Assembly: GCF_006546655.1 (NCBI RefSeq)
Contig: NZ_VIAQ01000020.1
Location: 62,001 to 126,000, forward strand
From: Methanolobus vulcani
GTDB lineage: Archaea; Halobacteriota; Methanosarcinia; Methanosarcinales; Methanosarcinaceae
DNA: 64,000 bases
Reading direction: 5' to 3'
Part shown: piece after piece, positions 1 through 8,768 of the stretch
Position numbering within the stretch: position 1 is the first letter of the stretch
Layout of the letters: each line of letters begins with the position of its first letter
Translations under genes and position numbers: made by a program
Notes under the pieces: generated by a model
Databases searched by the model: none
What the model was told of the DNA's origin: nothing
The model's input: the letters and a program-made list of their open reading frames with translations, nothing else

Positions 1-666
1 ATTACAGTTGCATCTGCAATAGCAGGCGCAGATTCTATGATTGTGATATCTCATTGTAAAGGACATCCTGCATCAGGATTTGGTGCTGCTGTTAAGAACT
101 TAGGAATGGGATGTCTGGATAAAGCGGGAAAGACTGTGGTCCATGAGGTAGCAAGACCCTCTATTGACACAGATAAATGTGTAGGCTGCAAGAAATGTGT
201 AAAAGTATGTCCATGGGATGCACTTTCTGTAGTAGAAGGAAAAGCAATTGTTGATCATGACTTATGTCGTGGTGAATTAGCATGTTTTGCCAGTTGCAAT
301 TTTGGTGCAATCGTTCCTCCTGCAGATTCCCCGGTAAGAATGCAGGAAAGACTTGGTGAAGCAGCTTTTGGTCCTGTCAAAGTTCTTCCTGAAAAAATAG
401 GATATATTAACTGGATATTTGATCTCACTCCGGGATGTGATTGCTTTAATTTCTCATCTCCCGCATTTGCCGGTGATGTTGGAATTACTGCATCTAAAGA
501 TCCGGTAGCTCTTGATAAAGCCAGCCTTGATCTTGTTAATGAAAGGATGAAACATGATGGCAAAGGCTGTGTCAGCAATGTATGGGGAATTGACCCTATG
601 ATACATCTGGAATATGCTGACAAAATTGGTGCTGGAAGCATGAATTATGAATTGATACGTAAATGA
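1..666 (+). CDS. DUF362-type iron-sulfur protein, C-terminal part (5' end outside window)
   Basis: The reading frame is open from the first base, so the gene begins upstream; 221 residues plus the stop are visible. The N-terminal visible part (SHCKGHPASGFGAAVKNLG) is typical of the DUF362 domain. A dicluster-ferredoxin-like insert follows. The first motif, CVGCKKCVKVCP, is a canonical 4Fe-4S binding loop. The second, CRGELACFASCN, keeps only three of the four expected cysteines: Glu occupies the second position, and the proline after the last cysteine is Asn. The family is found in anaerobes as a putative electron-transfer or cluster-carrying protein; its substrate is unknown. About 100 bp without a gene follow before the NMD3 gene. 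Confidence 0.85.
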   Translation: MTVASAIAGADSMIVISHCKGHPASGFGAAVKNLGMGCLDKAGKTVVHEVARPSIDTDKCVGCKKCVKVCPWDALSVVEGKAIVDHDLCRGELACFASCNFGAIVPPADSPVRMQERLGEAAFGPVKVLPEKIGYINWIFDLTPGCDCFNFSSPAFAGDVGITASKDPVALDKASLDLVNERMKHDGKGCVSNVWGIDPMIHLEYADKIGAGSMNYELIRK

Positions 667-764
667 TTTGAACTCAGGATGCTGGGGCGGCTTCACTGAA
701 ATATGATAGAATATAATTATATTTGAGCGAAAACAATATCTAACTAAGCATGGTATCAGAGCCG

Positions 765-1814
765 ATGAATAATACCGTATGTCCTAAATGCGGAAAGCCA
801 ACGACAAAACTGTTTCAGGGTCGTTGTAAGGAGTGTTTTCTGGAGAATTTCACTCTTGCTGAAATAGCACCTGTGTTGCATGCAAAGATGTGTGCTACAT
901 GCGGTGCTCGTAATGTAAAAAACAAATGGGTTGACCATGGAAGCCTTGAAGAGATAGTGATCCACACAGCAGAAGATGCTCTTTTTGTGCATGAGATGGC
1001 CGAGGATATAGAGCTATATATTGAGCCCAGGGCCCAGACTCCATATTTGTATAAGGTACACATTGAAGTTGATGCTTTGTTACTTGATGAGATATTCCAT
1101 CAGGAACTTGAAACTGAAGTTCGTGTGGTCCGTGAGTCGTGTGATATGTGCAGTCGCATATCCGGCGGATATTTTGAGGCTATCATACAGATACGCGCTA
1201 CAAATCGTATTCCGGATGATGAAGAGAAACAGGAATGCATCAATATAGCTAATACTGTTCTTGAAAGGCTTGTAAATAAAGGCGATAGGCTTGCTTTTAT
1301 ATCCAGTTCTCTTGAGATCAAGGAAGGAACCGATCTTTATGTAGGTTCTTCCAATGCTGCAAGACATATCTGCAAGGAAATAAATTCCCGTTTAGGTGGC
1401 ACTTTCACCGAGTCTGCATCTTTACAGGGAAGAAAAGATGGAAAGGATGTATATCGTATAACTTTCTCCCTGAGGCTTCCTGAATTTATGCCACAGGATA
1501 TTATTGAATACAAGGGAAGGATCATCGAGATAAGAAAGTTCTCTAAAAATGTGACTGGTATGGATGTTGAAACCGGAGCTCGTTTTACAGCTACTCCCGA
1601 TGATGTACAGGGGGCAACACTAATTACAAAGAGAAAGGACCTTCCAAAAACAATGCTGGTTGCAATAGAAAATGAAGATTTGATGGTACTTGATCCTGAT
1701 ACTTATGAAACGGTAACAGTCAAGAAACCCGTAATGTTCTCTGCAGAGCCCGGTACCGAAATCCCAGTTGTCAAGACTGAAAAAGGTCTTCTTGCTATTG
1801 CCGACATTTCATGA
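765..1814 (+). CDS. NMD3-family 60S/50S ribosomal subunit export/assembly protein
   Basis: The product is about 350 residues with an N-terminal pair of treble-clef/zinc-ribbon motifs: CPKCG and CKEC near the start, then CATCG. A further CDMCSR motif lies near residue 128. This layout is characteristic of the NMD3 family. Eukaryotic NMD3 is the large-subunit export adaptor; the archaeal proteins are presumed to act in late large-subunit assembly. An in-frame ATG at 750 gives five extra residues; neither start has a clear ribosome binding site. A TATA-like stretch near 711-722 would place transcription initiation just before either start. The ATP-grasp gene follows after 16 bp. Confidence 0.85.
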   Translation: MNNTVCPKCGKPTTKLFQGRCKECFLENFTLAEIAPVLHAKMCATCGARNVKNKWVDHGSLEEIVIHTAEDALFVHEMAEDIELYIEPRAQTPYLYKVHIEVDALLLDEIFHQELETEVRVVRESCDMCSRISGGYFEAIIQIRATNRIPDDEEKQECINIANTVLERLVNKGDRLAFISSSLEIKEGTDLYVGSSNAARHICKEINSRLGGTFTESASLQGRKDGKDVYRITFSLRLPEFMPQDIIEYKGRIIEIRKFSKNVTGMDVETGARFTATPDDVQGATLITKRKDLPKTMLVAIENEDLMVLDPDTYETVTVKKPVMFSAEPGTEIPVVKTEKGLLAIADIS

Positions 1815-1830
1815 TCTGGTTTGTGGGATT

Positions 1831-3021
1831 ATGAAAAACATACTTGTGATTGGTTTTAGCACCCGTAATATCGTTTTTTCCGGCTCAAGGGCCGGATACA
1901 ACATGTATGCCATTGATGCTTTTTGCGATTATGACCTGCAACAATGTGCAAAAGCTTTTTCAAAACTGGATATTGGTGAAAGTTTTGATGCAAGCAAAAT
2001 AAGCCTGAATGAGGTCACAGAGCTGATTGAAGGATTTGGTGTGGATTTTGACGCTATTATCCCCGGTTCGGGTTTTGAGACAATAGGGCTTGAAAGACTT
2101 CCATATTGGATTCTCGGAAATGATCCTCGGATAATGTCAGAGGTATCCGACAAACACTTATTTTCGATCTTTCTGAAAAAAAGAAGGATAGCACATCCTG
2201 AAACCGTACTTCTTCATGATATTGGAATGCTGGAGTTTCCGGTAATGGTAAAACCTGCTTGTTCAGGTGGAGGGATATTCAACATGAAAGTTGAAAGCCC
2301 GGAAGATCTTTTGCAACTGGGAAATAAGTTGAAAGAAGCAGGAATGCCACCGGGTAAGAGTAAAATTATAGCACAGGAATTTGTTGAAGGAATTCCTGCA
2401 AGTGTTTCGGTTTTGTCTACAAAGGACAGGGCTGTTGCAATTGCTGTTAATGAGCAGCTTATTGGAACAACCTGGCTTACTGGAATGCCGTTTGCATATT
2501 GTGGTAACATAACTCCTTTTGAGAATCCGTACGCTTCTGAAATGAAGCTTATTGCCGAAAACCTGATACTTGAGCTGGGACTTGTCGGTTCAAATGGTAT
2601 TGATTTTATAATTACCGAAAGCGGACCTGTTGTTATCGAAGTGAATGCACGTTTTCAGGGAAGTCTTGATTCTGTTGAAATGGCAACTGATATCAATCTT
2701 CTGGATTCACATCTGAAGGCTTTTGAAGGAATTATTGACGTGCCTGCTGAAATTGAAAGTGAAAAAGAAAATGGCAGTGCAAATAAATATGCTGGGCGAT
2801 GTATTTTATATTCAGACAGGAAAATGGTAATGACTGAAGCTGTCCGGGATATGTTGCTTGAAATGAACGTATGTGATGTTCCGGTTACTGGTCAGGTTAT
2901 CGGGCCGTATGAACCTATTATATCTGTACTTTGTTCTGGAAATGATCGTGAAGAGGTCATCTGCGGGATGAAAGATAGCGTCATGTTTATACGTGAATCA
3001 TTGAATTTACTTGAATCCTGA
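1831..3021 (+). CDS. ATP-grasp domain protein (COG2232-like carboligase)
   Basis: A 396-residue protein with an N-terminal Rossmann-like pre-ATP-grasp segment (NILVIGFSTRNIVFSGSRAG) followed by an ATP-grasp fold. The visible hallmarks are the glycine-rich SGGGIFNMKV loop near residue 150 and the metal/ATP-binding EVNARFQGSLDS near residue 270. The family joins a carboxylate to an amine or thiol using ATP through an acylphosphate; the substrate here cannot be read from the sequence. I chose the ATG at 1831 because the upstream in-frame extension overlaps the end of the NMD3 gene and lacks family-like sequence. It probably shares a transcript with the NMD3 gene. Confidence 0.75.
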   Translation: MKNILVIGFSTRNIVFSGSRAGYNMYAIDAFCDYDLQQCAKAFSKLDIGESFDASKISLNEVTELIEGFGVDFDAIIPGSGFETIGLERLPYWILGNDPRIMSEVSDKHLFSIFLKKRRIAHPETVLLHDIGMLEFPVMVKPACSGGGIFNMKVESPEDLLQLGNKLKEAGMPPGKSKIIAQEFVEGIPASVSVLSTKDRAVAIAVNEQLIGTTWLTGMPFAYCGNITPFENPYASEMKLIAENLILELGLVGSNGIDFIITESGPVVIEVNARFQGSLDSVEMATDINLLDSHLKAFEGIIDVPAEIESEKENGSANKYAGRCILYSDRKMVMTEAVRDMLLEMNVCDVPVTGQVIGPYEPIISVLCSGNDREEVICGMKDSVMFIRESLNLLES

Positions 3022-3129
3022 GTAATAAGCTCAAACTGGTACTTGATGTTTATATCGGACAGAATTTGCAAGCAAAGGTTAATATTTAAGTAAATTGCAT
3101 TAAACATGCATATCATGAGGTGAAATTTT

Positions 3130-3627
3130 TTGATAGATTTGAATGATCTGGTTGTCAGAGGTTATCTCGTTCGGCTGGTAGGTGAAGACGGATTACAGAT
3201 GATAGAGAATATGCCTGAGGGAGAGGTTACCGATGAACAGATTGCGGAAGCCACTGGTATTCTTTTGAACATAGTCCGAAGAACTCTTTTTATCCTTAAT
3301 GAGCATAAGCTTGCAATATGCAGGCGTGAGCGTGATTCCAGTAGTGGGTGGCTTACTTACCTCTGGACACTTGATATGACCGACATAGGACCTCAGCTTC
3401 TTAAAGAGAAGAAAAGACTTGTAAAGAACCTCAGGACCAGGGTTAAGTTCGAAGAGGAAAATGTTTTCTATGCCTGTCCTGAAGGCTGTATTCGCATGAA
3501 CTTCAATGAAGCTACTGAATGTGAATTCCTCTGTCCTTACTGTGGTGAGGATATGATGTATGATGACAACGCAGGATTTATCGAAAAGATAGAAAAGCGT
3601 CTTGCATTCCTTGACAAAGAAAAATGA
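3130..3627 (+). CDS. tfe: Transcription initiation factor E, alpha subunit (TFE)
   Basis: A 165-residue protein with an N-terminal winged helix (about residues 1-80) and a C-terminal zinc ribbon with the pattern CPEGC...CPYCGEDM (about residues 115-145), the domain order of archaeal TFE-alpha. TFE helps open and stabilise the promoter complex with TBP, TFB and RNA polymerase. The start is TTG, 11 nt after a GAGGTGA ribosome binding site. The stop overlaps the ATG of the next gene (ATGA), so the HD-domain gene is translationally coupled to it. Confidence 0.92.
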   Translation: MIDLNDLVVRGYLVRLVGEDGLQMIENMPEGEVTDEQIAEATGILLNIVRRTLFILNEHKLAICRRERDSSSGWLTYLWTLDMTDIGPQLLKEKKRLVKNLRTRVKFEEENVFYACPEGCIRMNFNEATECEFLCPYCGEDMMYDDNAGFIEKIEKRLAFLDKEK

Positions 3628-4142
3628 TCTCCCGTGAGGCTGCTCTTAATATCCTGACCGAATCAGGTTGCAATAAAAAAGTTATAGCTCATTGCATTGC
3701 AGTTTCTGATCTTGCTAAGGAAATAGCAGCCGGGATAAAATCCCAGGGAAAAGATGTTGATATAGATCTTGTGGAAATAGGTGGTCTTCTTCACGATCTT
3801 GGCAGAGCTCAAAGCCATGGGATTGATCATGCAATTCTTGGTGTAGAGCTGGCAAAGTCTTATGGTCTTGAACCTGGAATTCAGGAACTAATTAAAAGAC
3901 ATATTGGTGCAGGAATAACGCGGGATGAAGCAAGAGAATTGCATCTTCCTGACAATGATTATATTCCTGTGACTCTGGAGCAGAAGATCGTGGCCCATGC
4001 TGATAACCTTTTAGTGGGTACTGAAAGAATATCAATTGAAAAGAGGATCCATAAAATGGAAAAGAAAGGCATCGGCAAGGGGAGCATCGACCGTGTGAAG
4101 GCACTTGCTGAGGAAATTGGATTTATACCTGGCAAGGGATAA
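3624..4142 (+). CDS. HD-domain hydrolase (TIGR00295-like)
   Basis: A 172-residue small HD-superfamily protein. The metal-binding signature is visible as an upstream His (AHCIAV), the GLLHDLGR motif near residue 55 and IDHA shortly after, followed by a late RHIGAG and a conserved HADNLL segment. These match the methanogen TIGR00295 group of predicted HD phosphohydrolases, whose substrate is not known to me. It overlaps the end of tfe by four bases, implying co-transcription. A TATA-rich gap precedes psmB. Confidence 0.8.
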   Translation: MISREAALNILTESGCNKKVIAHCIAVSDLAKEIAAGIKSQGKDVDIDLVEIGGLLHDLGRAQSHGIDHAILGVELAKSYGLEPGIQELIKRHIGAGITRDEARELHLPDNDYIPVTLEQKIVAHADNLLVGTERISIEKRIHKMEKKGIGKGSIDRVKALAEEIGFIPGKG

Positions 4143-4237
4143 ATATAAATATAAAAATTGCTAATGGGTAACTGATGCATTATCATGCATAGCGCATTTT
4201 TCAAATTTATTTTCTCATTTTTGTATGAGGTATATTA

Positions 4238-4867
4238 ATGGTTAATGATAAACATTACAAAGGTACAACCACTGTAGGGATAGTTTGCAAAGACGGTGTT
4301 GTTCTTGCAACCGAACAGCGTGCAACAATGGGGAATTTCATTGCAAGTAAAACTGCAAAGAAGGTATACCAGATTGATGAAAAGGTCGCAATGACCATTG
4401 CAGGCTCTGTGGGAGACGCACAGCAGATCGTCAGGGTCATGAGTGTTGAGTCTAAGTTGTACAAAATGAGACGTAAGGAGTCCATGACCATTAAAGGTCT
4501 CACAACACTCTTATCCAACATGCTTAGTGGACAGAGGTACTATCCTTTGATGGTACAGCTTCTTGTTGGAGGATATGACAAGACCGGACCTTCAATTTAT
4601 TCACTTGATGCCCTTGGTGGAAGTATAGAAGAAACAAAGGCTGTATCTACAGGTTCAGGTTCTCCTTTTGCATATGGTGTACTTGAGGACAGATACAGAG
4701 AGAATATGTCCACGGAAGAAGGTGTTGAACTGGCTGTAAGAGCACTTCACAATGCAATGAAGAGGGACTCTGCATCCGGTGAGAACATTGACGTTGTTGT
4801 AATTACAGAGGATAAATACACAAGACTTGATATGGAAGAAGTTAAGAAAATGAGGGAAGAATTCTAA
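4238..4867 (+). CDS. psmB: 20S proteasome beta subunit
   Basis: A 209-residue Ntn-hydrolase subunit. A nine-residue propeptide ending in Gly precedes the catalytic threonine (KG|TTTVGI, Thr10), which becomes the N-terminal nucleophile after autocleavage. Conserved features further along include the lysine/serine active-site surroundings ([18 protein letters not shown]) and [13 protein letters not shown] near residue 145. It forms the two inner rings of the archaeal 20S proteasome; the alpha subunit gene is not in this window. The promoter is likely the run of TATA-like sequence around 4142-4155. A perfect inverted repeat lies downstream, before fttA. Confidence 0.95.
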   Translation: MVNDKHYKGTTTVGIVCKDGVVLATEQRATMGNFIASKTAKKVYQIDEKVAMTIAGSVGDAQQIVRVMSVESKLYKMRRKESMTIKGLTTLLSNMLSGQRYYPLMVQLLVGGYDKTGPSIYSLDALGGSIEETKAVSTGSGSPFAYGVLEDRYRENMSTEEGVELAVRALHNAMKRDSASGENIDVVVITEDKYTRLDMEEVKKMREEF

Positions 4868-4913
4868 AATAGGTTCGACAATCATTTAATTTCTCATTTA
4901 ACTAATATTTTAA

Positions 4914-4934
4914 ATATAGTTTTTTTAACTATAT
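4914..4934 (+). promoter_or_regulatory. Perfect 8-bp inverted repeat between psmB and fttA
   Basis: ATATAGTT, a TTTTT loop and AACTATAT form a perfect stem, followed by a short T-rich stretch. It lies 47 bp after the psmB stop and 35 bp before the fttA start. It could end psmB transcripts or sit in the fttA leader; the all-A/T stem is weak. Confidence 0.45.
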
Positions 4935-4968
4935 CATTTTTCACTTTTTTATAAGGAAGGCTGTTTTA

Positions 4969-6879
4969 ATGGCGGTAGAAGAAGTACTATCTGATTTGAA
5001 GAAGAAAATAGAAGAAAAACTACCTAGCGGTACTACTATTTCTAGTGTTGAGTTTGAAGGCCCCCAGCTAGTTGTTTATACAGAAGAGCCTAAAAAGTTT
5101 GCAGATAACGGTAATATTGTCAGGAATCTGGCAAAAGCACTAAGGACACGTATTGTTGTACGTCCCGATCCAAAAGTGTTGATTCCTCCTGAGGAATCAA
5201 TTGATAAAATATTGCAGACCGTCCCGGATGAGTCAGGTGTTTCTAATTATCACTTTGATCCTGATGTCGGTGAGGTTATCATCGAAGCAGAGAAACCAGG
5301 TCTTGTAATAGGAAAACACGGCGAGACATTAAGGGAGATAACTAAAAAGATAGGCTGGACCCCAAAAGTTGTGAGGACACCACCTATTAAATCACGTACT
5401 GTTCAGAACATACGTGAGTTCATGCGTACTAATCATAAAGAAAGAAAGGACATCCTCAAATCAGTTGGAAGAAAGATCCACAGGGGATGCACTTCAAAAG
5501 ACGAGTGGGTAAGGGTAACTTCCCTTGGTGGCGCAAAGGAAGTAGGAAGAAGCTGTTTTATCATCTCAACTCCCGAATCACGCATAATGATCGATTGTGG
5601 TGTCAATGTAGGTTCTGATGACAACATGACTCCTTATCTCTATGTACCTGAAGCATTCCCTATCAACCAGATCGATGCTGTGGTACTGACACATGCTCAC
5701 CTTGACCACCAGGGTCTTGTGCCACTTCTTTACAAGTATGGATTTGAAGGACCAATTTATTGTACACCTCCAACAAGGGATCTTATGGCACTGTTGCAGC
5801 TTGACTACATTGATGTAGCTGCAAAGGAAGGCAAGAGGCCTCCTTACGCTTCAGCAGATGTCAGGGAAGGGCTGAAACACACAATTGTTCTTGATTATGA
5901 GGAAGTAACTGACATCGCTCCTGATATCAAACTTACATTCCACAATGCAGGACACATTCTTGGTTCCGCAGTATCACATTTCCATATTGGAGATGGTCTT
6001 CACAATGTTGTTGTCACAGGTGACTTCAAGTATGAGAAGACAAGACTCTTCGATGCTGCAGTTAACAAGTTCCCGCGTGTTGAAAGTGTTATCATGGAAT
6101 CCACATATGGAAATTCCAATGCAACACAGCCATCACTTCAGGAAGCTGAAAAGAACCTGCAGAACATTGTCACTTCAACTCTGAAGAATGATGGAATTGT
6201 TCTTATCCCTGCTTTTGCAGTAGGAAGGAGCCAGGAAGTAATGATTGTTCTTGAGGATGCAATACGTAAGGGAATCATACCAAATGTTCCTGTTTATCTG
6301 GATGGTATGATCTGGGAAGCAACTGCGATTCACGCAACCTACCCTGAGTATCTTAATAACGATCTGCGTAAGCTCATTTTCCAGAAAGGACAGAACCCTT
6401 TCCTTTCAGAATGCTTCAAGCCGGTTGATTCTAATGAACTTCGTCAGAAGATCATTGAAGAGCCACATCCATGTGTGATACTCTCCACATCCGGTATGAT
6501 GAATGCAGGTCCGGTTATCGAGTATTTCAAGGCGTTTGCTGAGAATGAGAACAACACACTTGTTTTCGTAGGTTACCAGGCTGACGGAACCCTTGGTAGA
6601 AGGATACAGAAAGGATGGAAGGAAATCCCACTCTCAACAAGAGATGGTACTCATGTTGTTAAAATGAACATGAATGTTGAGGTTGTTGATGGTTTCTCAG
6701 GTCACTCAGACAGGAGACAACTGATGTCTTACATCCAGAAGATGAAGCCACGTCCCGAAAGGGTATTCACCGAACATGGTGATGAGCGTTCATGCATAGA
6801 CCTTGCAAGTTCTATCCACAAGAAGAACAAGATGGAGACAAAAGCACTTACTAATCTTGAAACAGTACGGTTGGTCTAA
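4969..6879 (+). CDS. fttA: KH-domain/beta-CASP ribonuclease, transcription termination factor (aCPSF1/FttA)
   Basis: A 636-residue protein with two N-terminal KH domains (about residues 1-180, including the [10 protein letters not shown] loop) and a metallo-beta-lactamase core. The zinc signature THAHLDHQG is near residue 241, with further metal-site segments NAGHILGSA and VVTGDFK. The beta-CASP region contains [10 protein letters not shown], and a conserved terminal histidine motif FTEHGD follows. Archaeal aCPSF1/FttA cleaves nascent RNA and terminates transcription, the counterpart of eukaryotic CPSF73. Length and domain order are standard. A GGAAGG ribosome binding site precedes the ATG. 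The 3' end carries a strong hairpin that overlaps the stop codon. Confidence 0.95.
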   Translation: MAVEEVLSDLKKKIEEKLPSGTTISSVEFEGPQLVVYTEEPKKFADNGNIVRNLAKALRTRIVVRPDPKVLIPPEESIDKILQTVPDESGVSNYHFDPDVGEVIIEAEKPGLVIGKHGETLREITKKIGWTPKVVRTPPIKSRTVQNIREFMRTNHKERKDILKSVGRKIHRGCTSKDEWVRVTSLGGAKEVGRSCFIISTPESRIMIDCGVNVGSDDNMTPYLYVPEAFPINQIDAVVLTHAHLDHQGLVPLLYKYGFEGPIYCTPPTRDLMALLQLDYIDVAAKEGKRPPYASADVREGLKHTIVLDYEEVTDIAPDIKLTFHNAGHILGSAVSHFHIGDGLHNVVVTGDFKYEKTRLFDAAVNKFPRVESVIMESTYGNSNATQPSLQEAEKNLQNIVTSTLKNDGIVLIPAFAVGRSQEVMIVLEDAIRKGIIPNVPVYLDGMIWEATAIHATYPEYLNNDLRKLIFQKGQNPFLSECFKPVDSNELRQKIIEEPHPCVILSTSGMMNAGPVIEYFKAFAENENNTLVFVGYQADGTLGRRIQKGWKEIPLSTRDGTHVVKMNMNVEVVDGFSGHSDRRQLMSYIQKMKPRPERVFTEHGDERSCIDLASSIHKKNKMETKALTNLETVRLV

Positions 6880-6895
6880 CCGTACACTCTTTTTT
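6865..6895 (+). terminator. Intrinsic-terminator-like hairpin at the end of fttA
   Basis: GTACGGTT and AACCGTAC form a perfect 8-bp stem around a GGTCT loop. It spans the fttA stop codon and is followed by ACTC and a six-T run. The next gene is convergent. The structure is visible; its activity is inferred. Confidence 0.6.
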
Positions 6896-6941
6896 CAAAA
6901 TATGGGTATTGAATCTAATTAGACATGTTTTTTAACTTAAA

Positions 6942-7802
6942 TTAGGGGATAAATATCTGGCTTTTGACATCGTCATCATCATCTGACCATGTATACACAT
7001 ATGTGATGCTGATATCAAAATCTGATACATTGTACCAGTATTCTAATAAGGAGATTGATTCACACTGAACAAACCTTACAGGTACCTGATTGATACCTAT
7101 TTTTCTTGCTTCAGTGTCATAAATTTTGTAAATTTCATTCATCTCAGAAGATTCAGGTTCAATGTCACTTGCAATCTCTATGTACCCACTTTTAATATTG
7201 TATCCACTAAACATAGTGGTGGCATTTTCTATTACAGGTAAATTTTTATCGACTATCTCATGTAATTCACTTAAATTATTCCTGTAGACTCTTTGTTCTT
7301 CACTCAAAGGGTATGGAAGTTTTCCATAGCTTGCATAAACATCTTCTTTATTTTCTTCTATTTGATCAAGGACATATGCAGCATGGTACAGAATAAGTCC
7401 ATCATCGGCATAACTCAGATTTCCAAGAGGCATGAGCATGGTCTCGTTGCCAATCTCACCAAGAGCAAGTATTGATGACATCCTTACTGTTTTCTCTTCT
7501 TTTTCGTCCAGAGAAATGTTAAGCAAAAGTTCAGATGCATGGTCATTACCAATCGTTCCAAGGACTTTGATTGCATTTTTCCTTTTTTCGACTGTATTGC
7601 TATTATTATTGGTCACCTGCATCAGGGATGACACTGTATCATCATCACCAATTCCTGAAAGACTCTCCATTGCAGCATTCCTGATACTCTCATTTTCATG
7701 ATCCAGATCATTAATAAGGGAGTCCATGGAACTGTCTTCAATGCAGCCGGACAATATTACCAACAGAGTGCCCAGAATCAATATGGTAGGATAATATTTC
7801 AT
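6942..7802 (-). CDS. HEAT-repeat lipoprotein with a C-terminal surface-protein module
   Basis: The start at 7802 gives a clear lipoprotein signal peptide ending in the lipobox LSGC (Cys about residue 20). Residues 25-150 are degenerate HEAT/PBS-type repeats (SIRNAAMESLSGIGDDD, AIKVLGTIGN, ILALGEIGN), a scaffold for protein binding. The C-terminal part, about residues 204-245, reads GYIEIAS...EIYKIYDTEARKIGINQVPVRF. The same pattern appears twice in the cohesin protein at 31775-33268. An in-frame TTG/ATG extension upstream to 7850 adds a hydrophilic leader that would spoil the signal peptide. Its function is unknown; the location is probably the outer face of the membrane. Confidence 0.75.
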   Translation of the reverse strand: MKYYPTILILGTLLVILSGCIEDSSMDSLINDLDHENESIRNAAMESLSGIGDDDTVSSLMQVTNNNSNTVEKRKNAIKVLGTIGNDHASELLLNISLDEKEEKTVRMSSILALGEIGNETMLMPLGNLSYADDGLILYHAAYVLDQIEENKEDVYASYGKLPYPLSEEQRVYRNNLSELHEIVDKNLPVIENATTMFSGYNIKSGYIEIASDIEPESSEMNEIYKIYDTEARKIGINQVPVRFVQCESISLLEYWYNVSDFDISITYVYTWSDDDDDVKSQIFIP

Positions 7803-7863
7803 GTAGGAATATAAAACATGTAAACTATTTACATTTTTTGAGCAACACATTTTATTTTTTCAA

Positions 7864-8517
7864 TTAGGCAATATTGTCACTCAAATCTGTCAGGTAATCA
7901 ATAAGTTCAGCATGGTTCTTAACAACAATATCTGCTTCATGAAGCTTTTTTTCATCAAGATAAGTTGGAATTCCAACACAAAATACGCCTGCATTCTTAG
8001 CGGATTCAACTCCAAGAGGTGCATTCTCCACAACAAGACATTCTTCCTTTCGCAGACCTAACTTTTCAATAGCCTTTTCATATGGTTCAGGATCAGGTTT
8101 GCCATTTTCAACGTCTTCTCCTGAGATAATGATATCAAATATTCCGGGATAGAATTTATTCATAAGTGATGTAACAATTGTCCTGTCGGCACCTGATGCG
8201 ACAGCCAGTTTGAAATCATCTTTCAAGGAACTGAGACATTCATACATACCTTCAAAAGCTTCAGCACGGTTATTTTCAAGAAAGTGTGCTCTTTTCTTTT
8301 CCAGTATTTCAGTATATATTCCAGATTCCGGTGTCCTTCCAGCCCTGCCAAAAAAGATGTTGATGACTCCAACATGGTTTGAGCCTTCGATCTCATATAT
8401 TTCTTCTTCTGTAACTTCAATATCATATTCTGCAAAAACTTCCACCCATGCTTTTGCATGATATGGCATTGAGTTAACCAGAACTCCGTCAGAGTCAAAA
8501 ATGATTCCCTTGAACAT
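7864..8517 (-). CDS. HAD-superfamily hydrolase (beta-phosphoglucomutase-like)
   Basis: About 217 residues with HAD motif I at the N-terminus (IIFDSDGVLVNS, nucleophile and acid Asp pair), motif II (VASGADRTIV), the lysine-containing GKPDPEPYEKA motif and a C-terminal EN-APLGVESAKNAG motif. The helical cap and small size fit the phosphatase/beta-phosphoglucomutase-like branch that acts on small phosphorylated substrates; the actual substrate cannot be deduced. The start at 8517 begins right before motif I. Upstream ATGs at 8550 and 8565 are possible but add unconserved residues. It lies 61 bp upstream of the HEAT lipoprotein gene on the same strand. Confidence 0.8.
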   Translation of the reverse strand: MFKGIIFDSDGVLVNSMPYHAKAWVEVFAEYDIEVTEEEIYEIEGSNHVGVINIFFGRAGRTPESGIYTEILEKKRAHFLENNRAEAFEGMYECLSSLKDDFKLAVASGADRTIVTSLMNKFYPGIFDIIISGEDVENGKPDPEPYEKAIEKLGLRKEECLVVENAPLGVESAKNAGVFCVGIPTYLDEKKLHEADIVVKNHAELIDYLTDLSDNIA

Positions 8518-8664
8518 GGGTCTTTCTTTAAGGTGTTTTTTGATAAACATTGTGGATGTTTCCATTGTTTATATCGTTAATTTTGACGATTCAGATTCTC
8601 ATTATTTAACATATTATTGTTTTTTTGATTATTTTGAAACGAGTTATATATGCCATTCTGAATA

Positions 8665-8688
8665 AGAATTACATATAAAACTAATTCT
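8665..8688 (+). promoter_or_regulatory. Inverted repeat flanking a TATA-like box upstream of the first metal-uptake operon
   Basis: AGAATTA and TAATTCT (perfect 7-bp arms) flank CATATAAAAC, which looks like the TATA element. The repeat is about 80 bp upstream of the binding-protein gene. A dimeric repressor bound here would block TBP, as metal-dependent repressors do in archaea. This is inference from position only. Confidence 0.4.
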
Positions 8689-8768
8689 CTTACTACTGTT
8701 ATCATTTAGAAACACATATATAGCCTATAATTGTACTAAACCTATCTATTTTGAATAGGAGTACTAAC

